A stretch of 52,659 nt of DNA from Phycisphaerae bacterium (GCA_029260165.1 JAJDDT010000087.1:1-52659); one strand, 5' to 3'; positions 42,873 through 52,059 are shown, counted from the stretch's first letter. Notes: a model not told the origin generated them from the sequence alone. Program-made: numbers and translations.

Positions 42873-44831
42873 TCAGCGTGGTGGTCCTTCGGGCAGAGAG
42901 ACGAGCTGCCATGCCTGAGTGGCGGGTGAAACGCCGAGGATGATTTGCCTGTAGCGAAAGAGATCGAGCGGGGTGGTTTGGAGATTGCGATCCATATCGA
43001 GGTAGTCACCAAGTGCGCCAACAACGAGTACGGTCTGTGCAGCTATGTACCGTCGGAACTGAAAGAGATCATCAGGACGCACACGGCCATCCTGATTGAT
43101 GTCGCCGGGAAGAAAGCCGACGTGCATCCCGCAGGTGGATTGCCCGCTCTCGCCGACGACAGTTGCACGGATGGTCGTCCATTGGCCGACGGTGATGAGG
43201 CGGTCGAAGAAGAGTGTGACCGTTTGATTGTCCGACGTCGCGAGGCGCTCGATGGTGGGAGGTTCGTCCATACCTGTTTGCTCAATGGTGAATGCATTCG
43301 CGGTGAGGTCGCTTCCATCCATATCATGAACCGGTTCAGAGAAGGCGATTGTGCAATGGTCGATTCCGCGGTTAATTGTTATGCCGTCGTCGCTTTCGAT
43401 GCGTGGGTCGATGTACCGGCTGAATGCGCGGTTGGCGAAAGACTGTGGTGATTCATTGCCAAGTATGTACGGTGCGTCAAAGTCATACTGTAGGATAGCA
43501 CCGGTGCGGTTCCCGAATTCGGAATCCTCCGGCACGGTAGCGAAGATGCCGTGTTCTGAAACAGCGGCACCTCGGAGCGAGACTGAACGGTGTTCAGCAG
43601 TTCCGGGTGGAATGAGTGTACGTTGTTCGGTCCACGACGATGTCTGTTCCTGCATGCTCTTGAACACATAGGATTTGAAGGTCGTGTAGGGCCATACGCC
43701 GTCTGCTTCAACTTGGCCGGCGCTCACTGAGACATAATCTCCCCATATCGCGACGCTGTCTCCTAACGCGCGGACGACATCTGCGTCATGGGGAGTGAGA
43801 TTCTGCTCTTCGATCCAGGTGTTGGATTCGGGGTTGAATCGATAAAGATACACTGCTCCACGGTTTATTTGGTTTTCAGTCTGATTTCCCGCCGCGATGG
43901 CAGCCACGCATTCAGTCGATGAGGCGTGTAGATCAATGTTTTTGCCGAAAAATGTAAACACTCCGACGTCAGCAGGAACGAATTCGTCAGTTTGAACCCA
44001 CCGGGAATCCTGCTCGTCGAACTGAAATGCGAAGACTGCTCCGGATGCAGCCACTGGATCATCATGGGCAACCGCTCCAACGAGGATATGCCCTTCGCAC
44101 AAACCACTACCGATAGCGACGGCCGATCCAAATCGGTCAACCTCCTCACCATCTTCATGCATGAGCTTCTGCTCGGGTTGCCATGCTTGGCCGTCGTACT
44201 TGAACACATAAGCGGCACCGACTCTATTGTGGGCGTGTAACGGGAAGCCATTGTGTTCGTGCGGTTCACCTTCCTCATTGCTGGAGCCAACGATGATGCG
44301 ATCACCGTTGGTGGCAATGCTTTCGCCGAACTGGTCACCCCGGTCGGCACCAAACGTCGGTTCGTGCGTGGCAAAAGGCGTCAGGGTTTGCTCAAACACG
44401 AATTCGGTATCATTGTAACGGTACACATGAACGGCACCATGATCGTCCTCGATACTGTCAGCAAGTTGATCGCCGACGACGGCAATGTCGTTTCCCTGCT
44501 GATCTGACCACAGGGCGAGTGTGCTTCCAAATGCATCACCCATCGAAGGCGATTCGACGAAACTCACAAATTCAAACTGGCCGTCGAGATTCGCTCGAAA
44601 GAAGTAGGTCCGCAACACATTGTTATCATTTTCCGGACTATTGCTGGCGGCGGCGAGCCAGGGACCAAACGCCTCAACGAATGCGATCTTTTCACGGTCA
44701 CGAAAAACGTCAGACGTGATTTTGTCTTTTGGGCATTGGGCGGTTGCACTTGGGGTGAAGCCAGAGCCCAGGGCTGTGAAGATGATGATTGTGAGGACTG
44801 TTGAAAAATGGGGGCAAAAGTGACGGGGCAT
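42873..44831 (-). CDS. Secreted FG-GAP-like propeller protein with dockerin repeats
   Basis: A 652-residue precursor. AAGGA six bases before the ATG at 44831; signal peptide VLTIIIFTALGSGFTPSATAQ. The central part (about residues 60-440) consists of repeats such as GDAFGSTLALW, GDQFGESIATNGDRIIVG and DRFGSAVAIGSG, the FG-GAP pattern of a beta-propeller used in extracellular recognition. Near the C terminus two EF-hand-like calcium loops, PGDINQDGRVRPDDLFQFRR and GDYLDMDRNLQTTPLDLFRY, form a dockerin type I-like pair. It is likely cell-surface or secreted. No cohesin is visible in the window. The promoter just upstream is one of the clearest here. Confidence 0.82.
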   Translation of the reverse strand: MPRHFCPHFSTVLTIIIFTALGSGFTPSATAQCPKDKITSDVFRDREKIAFVEAFGPWLAAASNSPENDNNVLRTYFFRANLDGQFEFVSFVESPSMGDAFGSTLALWSDQQGNDIAVVGDQLADSIEDDHGAVHVYRYNDTEFVFEQTLTPFATHEPTFGADRGDQFGESIATNGDRIIVGSSNEEGEPHEHNGFPLHAHNRVGAAYVFKYDGQAWQPEQKLMHEDGEEVDRFGSAVAIGSGLCEGHILVGAVAHDDPVAASGAVFAFQFDEQDSRWVQTDEFVPADVGVFTFFGKNIDLHASSTECVAAIAAGNQTENQINRGAVYLYRFNPESNTWIEEQNLTPHDADVVRALGDSVAIWGDYVSVSAGQVEADGVWPYTTFKSYVFKSMQEQTSSWTEQRTLIPPGTAEHRSVSLRGAAVSEHGIFATVPEDSEFGNRTGAILQYDFDAPYILGNESPQSFANRAFSRYIDPRIESDDGITINRGIDHCTIAFSEPVHDMDGSDLTANAFTIEQTGMDEPPTIERLATSDNQTVTLFFDRLITVGQWTTIRATVVGESGQSTCGMHVGFLPGDINQDGRVRPDDLFQFRRYIAAQTVLVVGALGDYLDMDRNLQTTPLDLFRYRQIILGVSPATQAWQLVSLPEGPPR

Positions 44832-44873
44832 GGTCAATCCTTTGCGGTTGAAGGCGGGTACCAATCTCCGTTC

Positions 44874-44903
44874 ATTATAGGGAAGCGATCAGCGCGAAGT
44901 CAA
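44874..44903 (-). promoter_or_regulatory. Strong sigma-70-like promoter
   Basis: On the minus strand TTGACT (44898-44903), an 18-bp spacer and a perfect TATAAT (44874-44879). Initiation near 44866 gives a leader of about 35 bases for the dockerin/propeller gene at 42873-44831. It lies in the 111-bp gap after the upstream secreted-protein gene. Confidence 0.72.
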
Positions 44904-44942
44904 CGCGATTCATCTGGAGATGTGTTCGTGTCGGACGAATCG

Positions 44943-46964
44943 TCAGGGGCTTGGTTGGTTGTTGGTCCAGTTTGCGAAGTCGAAGAGGTCGATGTCGCCG
45001 TCGGTGTTGAAGTTGAAGCGGTCTCGGCACCATGCGGAGGGGGGTTGATAGTCCGGGGCGGAGTTGGGACCTGTGTAGCAGAGCATCAGTGCGGAAAAGT
45101 CGACGAGGTCGATGTCACCGTCGTCGTCGGCGTCACCGATGATGCAGCCGTCGCGGCAGGTTTCGAACGGGAGGCATTGAGGGTCTCCACCGAAGTCGAG
45201 GCAGGCCTGGGGTGAGACGATGATGGCGCACAGGGTGATTCCGAAATCGCAGCAGACCTCTTCGCCGCAGAAGCACTGGACGGTTGTGGAGTTTGGGCAG
45301 AGGTCGTCGCAGTCGAGGACGCCGTCGTCGTCAGCGTCGGCGGAGGGTTCGTTGTCGCAGTCGTCGGGAATGGTGTCGTTGTCGCAGTCGGGATCGCAGG
45401 CGTCGGGGATTCCGTTGGTGTTGCAGTCGTCGAAGGCTTCGCAGTCGTCGGGGACACCGGTGTTGTCACAGTCGATGTCGCATTCGTCGGGGATTCCGTT
45501 CGCGTTGCAATCGTCGAATGTCTGGCAGTCGTCGGGTGTGCCGTCACCGTCGCAGTCGGTGTCGCATTCGTCGGGTGACTGGTTTTTGTTGCAGTCCGGG
45601 GCACCGTCGAGGATATCCTGGGCGTCGTCGATGCCGTTGCTGTTGCAGTCAAACAGGGTGACAAGTGGTGCGACGGTTGTGGCGGACATGGACGCGGGGG
45701 AGCCGGGTTTGAACAGGGTGATGGTGGCGGTTTCGGTGGTGTCTGGTGGTGCGTTTGTTTCGAAGCGGAAGTTGTAGAGCGTGCTCCATCGGAGGGCGTT
45801 TGCGTTGGGGTCGGTGTCGAAGTCGGCGGTGGACCATGTGATGTTGTGGCTGGTGATGACTGCGGGCCAATCGGTGCGGTCGTAGGGTTCGTCGGAGTGG
45901 TAATCGATGTCGTGGAATCCGACGTTGCGGATGTCTGCGCCGAGGGGTCTGCGGATGGAGAAGGAGCGTGCTGCGCGGTCGGAGTTCAGGTTGTGCAGGG
46001 CGTATTCATATCGGAAGAATCCGTCGCCGAGGTCGGTTGCGTCTGCGGCGAGGATGAACAGTCCTTCGTTGGGGATCTGGATGTCGGTTTCGACGACGGA
46101 GGGCTGGTTGTCTCTCCATGCGCGGATGGCGGGTTGTTCGGTCTGGGTGGAGCCTGCGAGGTTGACAGCGTAGTCGCCGTTTTTGGAGGGGCCGTTGATG
46201 TTGACGGCGACGTGGGAGGCGTTGTTGTTTCCGTTTCGTGCGGCTGCGTCGTCTGCTGTGACGTAGTGTGCTTCGGCGAAGAACTGAGCGGTGGGGAAGT
46301 CTTTTGCATTGAGGTCAGCGGTTCTGACCTGGAGTCTTTTGAAGATGGAGCTACCGAGGGCGAGGTTATTGAGGATGTAGGGGAAGGGAAATTGTCCTGT
46401 GTCGGGGTTGATTTCGGAGCGTGGTCCGAGGAGGTTTTGATTGGCGTTGAGCTTAACGTCGTAGACATCCCAGCATCCGACGCCGAGGAGGTCGGAGGTG
46501 CCTGCGTCCTGGCAGTCGAGACCGCAGCCGTCCTGGTCGACGGCGGCGAAACCGTGTTTGACCCATGCGAGTCCGATTTGTTCGAATCTGTTGTCGTTGA
46601 GGCGATATATGTTTGTGGCGATGACGGGGTGCTGGTCTTCGTTGCAGTTTTGGGTATCGACGTCGCACCAGTTGAGTGGGACGTCGCCTGAGTTGCAGGC
46701 GGCTGTTCCGACGGAGAATGAGGCGATTTCGGGACTGCAGATGTCTTCGCCGCCGCACTGGGTGTCTGACAGGCAGAATTGTTTAGAGTCGCGGCATTCG
46801 CGTCTTGTGCCGAAATGTCCGACGCCTGTGATGGTGCCGACGGTGACGTCCGGGTTGGACCCTGCGGCTGTTGGGGCGTTGATGTCCGCGATGGCTGCGG
46901 TGAGTCCGATGGCGCAGACCATGAGAATGGTCGTGAACCTGTCGAGGCTTAATTGAGGGTACAT
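44943..46964 (-). CDS. Secreted protein with Cys/Asp calcium repeats and dockerin end
   Basis: A 673-residue precursor; the in-frame ATG at 46982 is an alternative start. After the signal peptide (FTTILMVCAIGLTAAIA) comes a beta-rich N-terminal part. Residues about 465-580 are a repeat array of the type DCNxNGIPDxCDxDCDNTGxPDDC, thrombospondin type 3-like calcium loops in about five units, then a Cys-rich module (CFCGEEVCCDFGITLC). The C terminus has two EF-hand-like dockerin loops, GDADDDGDIDLVDFSALML and FNTDGDIDLFDFANW. Repeat translation also explains the highly repetitive DNA here. Likely an adhesive or enzyme-anchoring surface protein. Leader upstream appears structured. Confidence 0.82.
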   Translation of the reverse strand: MYPQLSLDRFTTILMVCAIGLTAAIADINAPTAAGSNPDVTVGTITGVGHFGTRRECRDSKQFCLSDTQCGGEDICSPEIASFSVGTAACNSGDVPLNWCDVDTQNCNEDQHPVIATNIYRLNDNRFEQIGLAWVKHGFAAVDQDGCGLDCQDAGTSDLLGVGCWDVYDVKLNANQNLLGPRSEINPDTGQFPFPYILNNLALGSSIFKRLQVRTADLNAKDFPTAQFFAEAHYVTADDAAARNGNNNASHVAVNINGPSKNGDYAVNLAGSTQTEQPAIRAWRDNQPSVVETDIQIPNEGLFILAADATDLGDGFFRYEYALHNLNSDRAARSFSIRRPLGADIRNVGFHDIDYHSDEPYDRTDWPAVITSHNITWSTADFDTDPNANALRWSTLYNFRFETNAPPDTTETATITLFKPGSPASMSATTVAPLVTLFDCNSNGIDDAQDILDGAPDCNKNQSPDECDTDCDGDGTPDDCQTFDDCNANGIPDECDIDCDNTGVPDDCEAFDDCNTNGIPDACDPDCDNDTIPDDCDNEPSADADDDGVLDCDDLCPNSTTVQCFCGEEVCCDFGITLCAIIVSPQACLDFGGDPQCLPFETCRDGCIIGDADDDGDIDLVDFSALMLCYTGPNSAPDYQPPSAWCRDRFNFNTDGDIDLFDFANWTNNQPSP

Positions 46965-47095
46965 GTTTCCGTCCCGCCACAAATCGCGACTTGTTGTCGC
47001 GAAGCCTGGTTCTTTCCCCTACCTGCTTTTCTCCGATGCGGCGGAACCCACCCCTGGGATCAGGGGCTGGCCGCGACGCCGGACGGTTTATTGTA
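46965..47095 (-). promoter_or_regulatory. Structured leader of the secreted-protein gene
   Basis: A -10-like TACAAT at 47090-47095 (minus strand) would begin a leader of about 120 bases. It contains a hairpin CCCCTG / CAGGGG (47051-47066) and a perfect 7-bp hairpin TCGCGAC / GTCGCGA with loop AACAA (46984-47002), joined by purine-rich sequence. No known riboswitch was recognised. Confidence 0.4.
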
Positions 47096-47341
47096 CCCGG
47101 TTTTGTCGGCATGTCGCGGGGAAACGCCTCGTTATGCTGTAACATCTCTGTTGACAGGGAGTTGGAGCGATTGGTTATCGGGGGTTGGCGGTGCGGAAAT
47201 CGGTGGGGTTGTCACCGCGGTTGTCAATTTTGTGATGGGCAGCCACAATACGCGGCTTGGTGAAATTGACCGATAACGGGGACTGGTGCGGTTTTTCCGG
47301 ATATGCTGCGTCGTCATGTTGTTGGCATTTGTTGGTTATCC

Positions 47342-47370
47342 CGTCACCCACAAGGGGTGACGCTACATTG
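47342..47370 (-). repeat. Dispersed hairpin repeat, copy 8
   Basis: On the + strand: CGTCACCC arm, loop ACAAG, GGGTGAC arm, then GCTACATTG. A perfect copy. It lies about 40 bp upstream of fabI. Orientation minus. Confidence 0.9.
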
Positions 47371-47409
47371 GAATTGAGCGTGCGAATTGTTGACAGGAAG
47401 GGTCGCCTG

Positions 47410-48189
47410 ATGGGATTGCTGGATGGAAAAAAGGGGTTGGTTTTTGGTGTGGCGAACGATCGGAGCATTGCGTGGCATATCGCGCGGAATCTGATTGCTC
47501 ATGGTGCGACTTGTGGGTTTGCACATTTGCCGGGTGAGAAGATGGAGCGTCGTGCGCGGAAGGCGATCGAAGGCGGTGGAGTGGTCGATCCGTTTTTGGT
47601 GCCTTGTGATGCGTCGAATGATGAGGATCTGGACAGGACGTTTGCGGCGGTGAAGGAACGTTTTGACGCGATTGATTTTCTGGTGCATTCGATTGCGTTT
47701 GCGGATCGGACGTATTTGAAGCACGGCAATTTTCATGAGACGCCTCGGGAGGTGTTTGGGCAGGCGCTGGACATCAGTGCGTACACGTTGGTTGCGATGG
47801 CGAATCGGGCGGCGGCGTGCATGCCGAACGGTGGGTCGATCATCGGGATGACGTATTATGGGAGTGAAAAGGCGATTCCGGGTTACAACGTGATGGGGGT
47901 TGCCAAGGCTGCGTTGGAGGCATGCACGCGTTATCTGGCGTTGGAGCTGGGCGAGAAGGGGATTCGTGTGAACACGATCTCGGCGGGTCCGATCAAGACG
48001 CTGTCGTCGATGGCGGTGGATGGGCTGGATCAGATTTTTGAGTGGGTGGAAAAGAAGGCGCCACTGAGGCGAAACGTTGAGGCGGATGAGGTTGGCAAGT
48101 CGGGGGTTTATCTGGTGAGTGATTTGTCGAGTGGCGTGACGGGGGAGAACATTTACGTGGACTGTGGGTACAACGTGGTGGGGTTGTAG
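47410..48189 (+). CDS. fabI: Enoyl-[acyl-carrier-protein] reductase
   Basis: A 259-residue NADH-dependent reductase of the last step of fatty-acid elongation. The N terminus GLLDGKKGLVFGVANDRSIAW is the FabI-type nucleotide-binding loop. Catalytic Tyr159 and Lys166 lie in YNVMGVAKAALE (Tyr-x6-Lys, the FabI spacing). RVNTISAGPIKTLSS follows. AGGAAG nine bases before the ATG at 47410 sets the start; a longer frame from 47257 is a read-through of the repeat. FabI is the triclosan-sensitive isoform. The CPBP protease starts three bases after its stop, so the two are co-transcribed. Confidence 0.96.
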   Translation: MGLLDGKKGLVFGVANDRSIAWHIARNLIAHGATCGFAHLPGEKMERRARKAIEGGGVVDPFLVPCDASNDEDLDRTFAAVKERFDAIDFLVHSIAFADRTYLKHGNFHETPREVFGQALDISAYTLVAMANRAAACMPNGGSIIGMTYYGSEKAIPGYNVMGVAKAALEACTRYLALELGEKGIRVNTISAGPIKTLSSMAVDGLDQIFEWVEKKAPLRRNVEADEVGKSGVYLVSDLSSGVTGENIYVDCGYNVVGL

Positions 48190-48192
48190 GTC

Positions 48193-48999
48193 GTGTCGGA
48201 ATTTGGGCAGGTTCCGCCGACGTCGCCGGTCATTCCGGTTGCGACACCGGTGGAGCCTGTTGGTCCGTGGGGTTTTTGGGCGACGTTTGGATTGTCGCTG
48301 GGGATTCTTTTCGGATTCGTTGTTGCGCAAGGCATTGTTGGCGGGGTTTATGGTTTTTCAGCGTCAACGAGCGATCCGAATCTGGATTTTGATGCGCTTG
48401 TTAAAGAGCTGGAGTCCGACGGTTTCTTTTTGATGATTGCGACGTTGGCATCGGTGCCGGTGGTGGTTGGGCTGACGGTGTTGTTTGCGGCGTTGCGTCG
48501 GGGGATGCGGTGGACGGATTACCTTGGTTTGCGGCTTCCACCCTGGCGGGAGTGGTTTCGTTGGACGGCGTATTTGTTTGCGTTTTTGTTTGTTTCCGAC
48601 CTGATCGTAGTGTTTTTGGAATTTCCACCCGAGCCTTTCATGCTCGAAACATACGAGACGTCGCGGATTCCCGCGTTGTTTGTGTTGGCGATTGTCGTTG
48701 GGGCACCGGTGTGGGAGGAGACGTTTTATCGTGGATTTATGCTGACCGGGTTTCGGCACTCAGCCGTTGGGGCTGTCGGGGCGTCGATGCTGACTGCGAT
48801 GGCGTGGGCGAGTTTTCACTTGCAATATGAAGGCCACGTTGTGGTGATCATCATGCTGCTGGGTTGCCTGCTCGCGGCTGCACGGATTCGCACCGGGTCG
48901 TTGCTCTTGTGTATTTATTTACATTGCGTGAACAATTTTCTGTCTGTACTGATTGCCATATTCAAACCTGAGTGGTTCGAGGTGCCGGGCGGAATGTGA
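48193..48999 (+). CDS. CPBP-family intramembrane metalloprotease
   Basis: A 268-residue multipass membrane protein of the CAAX/Abi (CPBP) family. The zinc/active site is spread over three motifs: EETFYRGF (Glu175-Glu176, Arg180), FHLQY (His209) and HCVNN (His244, Asn247). Members act as intramembrane proteases, in bacteria often in bacteriocin immunity or peptide processing; the substrate here is unknown. GTG start at 48193, three bases after the fabI stop, so an operon. The coding strand is strongly G/T-rich. Confidence 0.92.
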   Translation: MSEFGQVPPTSPVIPVATPVEPVGPWGFWATFGLSLGILFGFVVAQGIVGGVYGFSASTSDPNLDFDALVKELESDGFFLMIATLASVPVVVGLTVLFAALRRGMRWTDYLGLRLPPWREWFRWTAYLFAFLFVSDLIVVFLEFPPEPFMLETYETSRIPALFVLAIVVGAPVWEETFYRGFMLTGFRHSAVGAVGASMLTAMAWASFHLQYEGHVVVIIMLLGCLLAAARIRTGSLLLCIYLHCVNNFLSVLIAIFKPEWFEVPGGM

Positions 49000-49072
49000 T
49001 TTCGTTTTGCGATGGCGGACGTTCGATCGAAACCGGTGTGAAATGAATCGAAATGAATTTGAGGATATTGAG

Positions 49073-49735
49073 ATGAGAATTCGACGTGCGACAGGATTTG
49101 TCGCCATGGGCGTGTGCGCAATTTTGGTTCAGGCTGGCTGTGACTCGATTTTTGCGCCGCCGGAACTACCCGCGGAATTGCGGTTTGTTACCGAGAATTC
49201 TGCGGATTTTCGTGGAGCGGACATGCCAATCGAGATCGTGGGTGGGGCTGAAATCAGCAAGGAAGTCCTGGACGGCTGCTGGGGAGCCAACGCGGACACG
49301 AGCCTTGACGCGGCTGCCAACGCGGATGGCGAGAACGGTGAATTTGTGGACACCGTTGTGGAGAACTTCGGCGTGTCGCCGGTGGTCCCGGTGCGCGAAT
49401 CGTCGGTGTACCTGTTCGATATGGCAAGTGGCGAAATGCGGTGGGACGCTGTCAGTGGTGATGCGACCGGCTTTTTCACTGTTGCGCAATCGTGGCGTGG
49501 TGTGTTTGAAATACGCGATGGAAACAGGTTGGTATTTACTCCGCAAAGCGCAGGGTTCAGTGACCCTTTTACGAGAATGATTGTTTCCAATGAGGTGCGG
49601 GACCAGGAACCGTTTGAATGGCTGGTGGGTGTTGAGGGCGATGTGATGAGGTTTGAGGCGTTGGGCGAGCTTGCGAATCGGGAGAACAATATCGATCGCG
49701 ACGGTTTCACGTTTCATCGTTTTGCGTGCCCGTAG
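49073..49735 (+). CDS. Secreted lipoprotein, function unknown
   Basis: A 220-residue precursor. The ATG at 49073 with GAGG eight bases upstream is preferred to the ATG at 49043. The signal peptide (GFVAMGVCAILVQAGC) ends in a lipobox-like VQAGC. The mature domain has no cysteine pairs of note, is acidic, and ends in GFTFHRFACP. I recognise no family. It follows the fabI-protease pair by 73 bp on the same strand, and may be co-transcribed. Confidence 0.72.
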   Translation: MRIRRATGFVAMGVCAILVQAGCDSIFAPPELPAELRFVTENSADFRGADMPIEIVGGAEISKEVLDGCWGANADTSLDAAANADGENGEFVDTVVENFGVSPVVPVRESSVYLFDMASGEMRWDAVSGDATGFFTVAQSWRGVFEIRDGNRLVFTPQSAGFSDPFTRMIVSNEVRDQEPFEWLVGVEGDVMRFEALGELANRENNIDRDGFTFHRFACP

Positions 49736-49825
49736 TGTGCCAATGATGGTACCCGTCCTGTGGTGGCTGATGTGAACAGGTGCACTGTTGTGCGCGTCCG
49801 TGGTGGTGGTTGTTTGTTTTGAACA

Positions 49826-49843
49826 GGCAGGTCTCGACCTGCC
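49826..49843 (-). repeat. GGCAGGTC hairpin repeat, copy B
   Basis: Arms GGCAGGTC and GACCTGCC around TC, followed by CTACA. Same family as 36757-36780 but in the opposite orientation relative to its GTAG/CTAC flank. Confidence 0.7.
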
Positions 49844-49893
49844 CTACAGAAGAGATTTATCGTAGCGCACATCAATGGTTGTCCCGTGTTGAA

Positions 49894-51189
49894 TTAGCTG
49901 ATCAATTGTGCGATGGGTTTGGCGTTGGTGTCTTTTACGACGCGGATGGGTCTGCCGTCGGGGGCGTAGTTCATTTCCTTTTGGTTGATGTCGAGGGCGC
50001 TGCAAATCGTGGCGTGGAGTTGGCCTACCTGAATCGGGTCTTTGTCGATCTCCTGGCCGCCTTTGGTGCTGGCGCCGATGAGTTGGCCTCCCCTGATTCC
50101 GCCGCCCGCGATGGCTGCACTCCACACCCGAGGCCAATGGTCGCGACCGTTGTTGCCGTTGATTTTCGGTGTTCGGCCAAACTCGCTGCAGAGCAGGACG
50201 AGCGTGGTATCGAGCAGGTCGAGGCGACGCAGGTCGGAGATGAGGGCGCTGTAGGACTGGTCGAGGTCGGTGCAGAGGTTGGTGACGGTTTCGAAGTTGT
50301 CGTTGTGCGTATCCCAACCCGGAAGTGTGACCTCGACGAAACGGATACCGACCTGCACGAGTCGGCGGGCGAGCAGGCATCCCTGTCCGAAGAAGGTGAC
50401 GCCGTAGCGTTCGCGCACTTTGGGCGGTTCCTTTTCGAGATCGAAGGCGGCCACGCTCGGTGATCGCATCATGTCGTAGGCGGCCTGGTAGTGGTTGATG
50501 TAGGCTTCGATGACCTCTTTGCCGCGATGTTGTCCGGCGAATTTGCGATCGAATTGCCGGAGGAGTTTGAGCCGACGTTGGAATCGCTTGGCGTCGACGG
50601 TGTCGTGGAATTCGAGGTTGTCGGTCGAGTTGTCTGGATCGCCGATGTGGAACGGGGCAAAACCGGATCCGAGGAAACCCGCAGGCCAGGTTCGTCCGCC
50701 GATGGTGATGTAGGGTGGCAGGTCTTCGTTGAGGCGGTTTTTCATTTTGGCGATGACCGAACCGAGGGTGGAATGCTGGAAACTGCCGAGCGGTTTGTAC
50801 CCGGTGTGGAGAAGATAGGTGGCGCGTTCGTGGCTTCCTTCGCGCGAGTTGAGCGAACGAATCAGGGAGATGTCCTTGAATTGCTCGGCGGTCCGAGGCA
50901 GGTGTTGGCTGATCTCGATGCCGTCGGCGGCGGTTTTGATGGCTTCAAACGGTCCGCCGGTTTCGGTGCCTGGTTTGGGGTCCCATGTGTCGATGTGACT
51001 CTGTCCGCCGGCCATCCAGAGGAGAATGACGCTTTTGGCTTTTGCGTTTGGACCTGATTTGGCGAAGAGCAGTTCGGGGTTGGCCAATCCGAGAAAGCCT
51101 GCGGCGGTGACACCGGCGGAGGTGCCGAGGAATTGTCTTCTGGAGAGTCGTTGGTATTCCGAGCATCCACATTCGTTCATCATGGTCAT
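49894..51189 (-). CDS. DUF1501 Tat-exported protein
   Basis: A 431-residue protein of the DUF1501 family, typical of planctomycetes and related groups. The N terminus carries a Tat signal, SRRQFLGTSAGV, before a sulfatase-like fold: VILLWMAGGQSHIDTWDPKP, ISLIRSLNSREGSHERATYLLHTGY, FVEVTLPGWDTHNDNF, LCSEFGRTPKINGNNGRDHW and the H-A-T-I-C-S segment. The metal- and phosphate-site residues of the alkaline phosphatase superfamily (Asp, His, His) are recognisable. It usually sits next to a DUF1549/DUF1553 cytochrome-type gene; none is here. The start choice among ATGs 51201, 51189 and 51180 is uncertain. Confidence 0.9.
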   Translation of the reverse strand: MTMMNECGCSEYQRLSRRQFLGTSAGVTAAGFLGLANPELLFAKSGPNAKAKSVILLWMAGGQSHIDTWDPKPGTETGGPFEAIKTAADGIEISQHLPRTAEQFKDISLIRSLNSREGSHERATYLLHTGYKPLGSFQHSTLGSVIAKMKNRLNEDLPPYITIGGRTWPAGFLGSGFAPFHIGDPDNSTDNLEFHDTVDAKRFQRRLKLLRQFDRKFAGQHRGKEVIEAYINHYQAAYDMMRSPSVAAFDLEKEPPKVRERYGVTFFGQGCLLARRLVQVGIRFVEVTLPGWDTHNDNFETVTNLCTDLDQSYSALISDLRRLDLLDTTLVLLCSEFGRTPKINGNNGRDHWPRVWSAAIAGGGIRGGQLIGASTKGGQEIDKDPIQVGQLHATICSALDINQKEMNYAPDGRPIRVVKDTNAKPIAQLIS

Positions 51190-51285
51190 TATACACGCCA
51201 ATGGTTGACGGTCCTGGGAAAACTGTTCGCAGCGTCTCTTCTATTGAAACGACGGTGCGGGGGGATTATTGCCAATGGCGGGGGA

Positions 51286-52059
51286 TCAGCGTTCTATTGC
51301 AGAGCGATGTTTGGCGAGCTGGCGTTCGATTTTGGCGACAAATTGAGCCATTCGCCGCTGGTTTCGAGCGAATTCGACTTTGGGCCAGGCGACGAACTGG
51401 AGACCGATGAATGTATGTTCGCGGTCTGTTGAGGTTGTCCAGTGAACGGGTTTGGCGAGGAAGACGGCCTCCTCACGGGATTCGTCGGGCAGGTCAAAAA
51501 TGGTGAATAGACGGTCGGACGCGTGGAATTCGTCGCGAACGGAGCGGGGGACCTTCAGTTTCATTCCACCGGCGGAGACATCGACAAGTCGCCCGGTGAA
51601 TCGCTTTGCGTTGAGGGGACAGATGTCGGGTTTGTCGGGTTGGGCGTCGTGGCAGTGGACGTCGATGGTTCGGAGACCTGCCAACTCGACGCGGAAATTG
51701 TTGCGGCGTTGGCCTGACTTGATCCGGGTGGGTTTGGCGATGGCTAGTCCGATAAATTTGTTCTGCTCGTTGAGTTCGATGCGTGCGCGAGGGTCGGTGA
51801 CGGTGGATTTGAAGAAAAAGCGGTCGCGATGGAGGGCGAAGTGGGCTTCGACGGGCATGTTGTCCTGCAAATCGACGCTCGTGCCGACGGCTTGGGGTTT
51901 GTCGAGGTAGATGGTGTTTTCGCCGAGTTTGACGACGCGTGACTTGGCCACCGTAAGCCCACCGCCGCGACTGTGGAAGTGCAGCTCGAAGGGTGTGTTG
52001 CGGGCGCAGGCTTCCTCGAGGACTTCGACGATCTGATTGGCGGTTGGTGTTGTCGTCAT
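51286..52059 (-). CDS. PilZ-domain protein
   Basis: A 257-residue protein. The N-terminal half (about residues 1-115) is a YcgR-like beta domain (ELHFHSRGGGLTVAKSRVV, EAHFALHRDRFFFKSTV). The C-terminal PilZ domain carries the c-di-GMP-binding motifs RRNNFRVEL (RxxxR) and DVSAGGMKL (DxSxxG). Such proteins turn c-di-GMP levels into changes in motility or surface-polymer export. The start at 52059 is chosen because the conserved N terminus begins soon after; upstream residues are not conserved-looking. No Shine-Dalgarno sequence is visible. It lies 97 bp from the DUF1501 gene on the same strand. Confidence 0.85.
   Translation of the reverse strand: MTTTPTANQIVEVLEEACARNTPFELHFHSRGGGLTVAKSRVVKLGENTIYLDKPQAVGTSVDLQDNMPVEAHFALHRDRFFFKSTVTDPRARIELNEQNKFIGLAIAKPTRIKSGQRRNNFRVELAGLRTIDVHCHDAQPDKPDICPLNAKRFTGRLVDVSAGGMKLKVPRSVRDEFHASDRLFTIFDLPDESREEAVFLAKPVHWTTSTDREHTFIGLQFVAWPKVEFARNQRRMAQFVAKIERQLAKHRSAIER

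Noticed and set aside
41053-42912. 619-codon minus frame overlapping uvrB
   Set aside because: Arg/His/Pro-rich out-of-frame shadow; uvrB has all helicase motifs.
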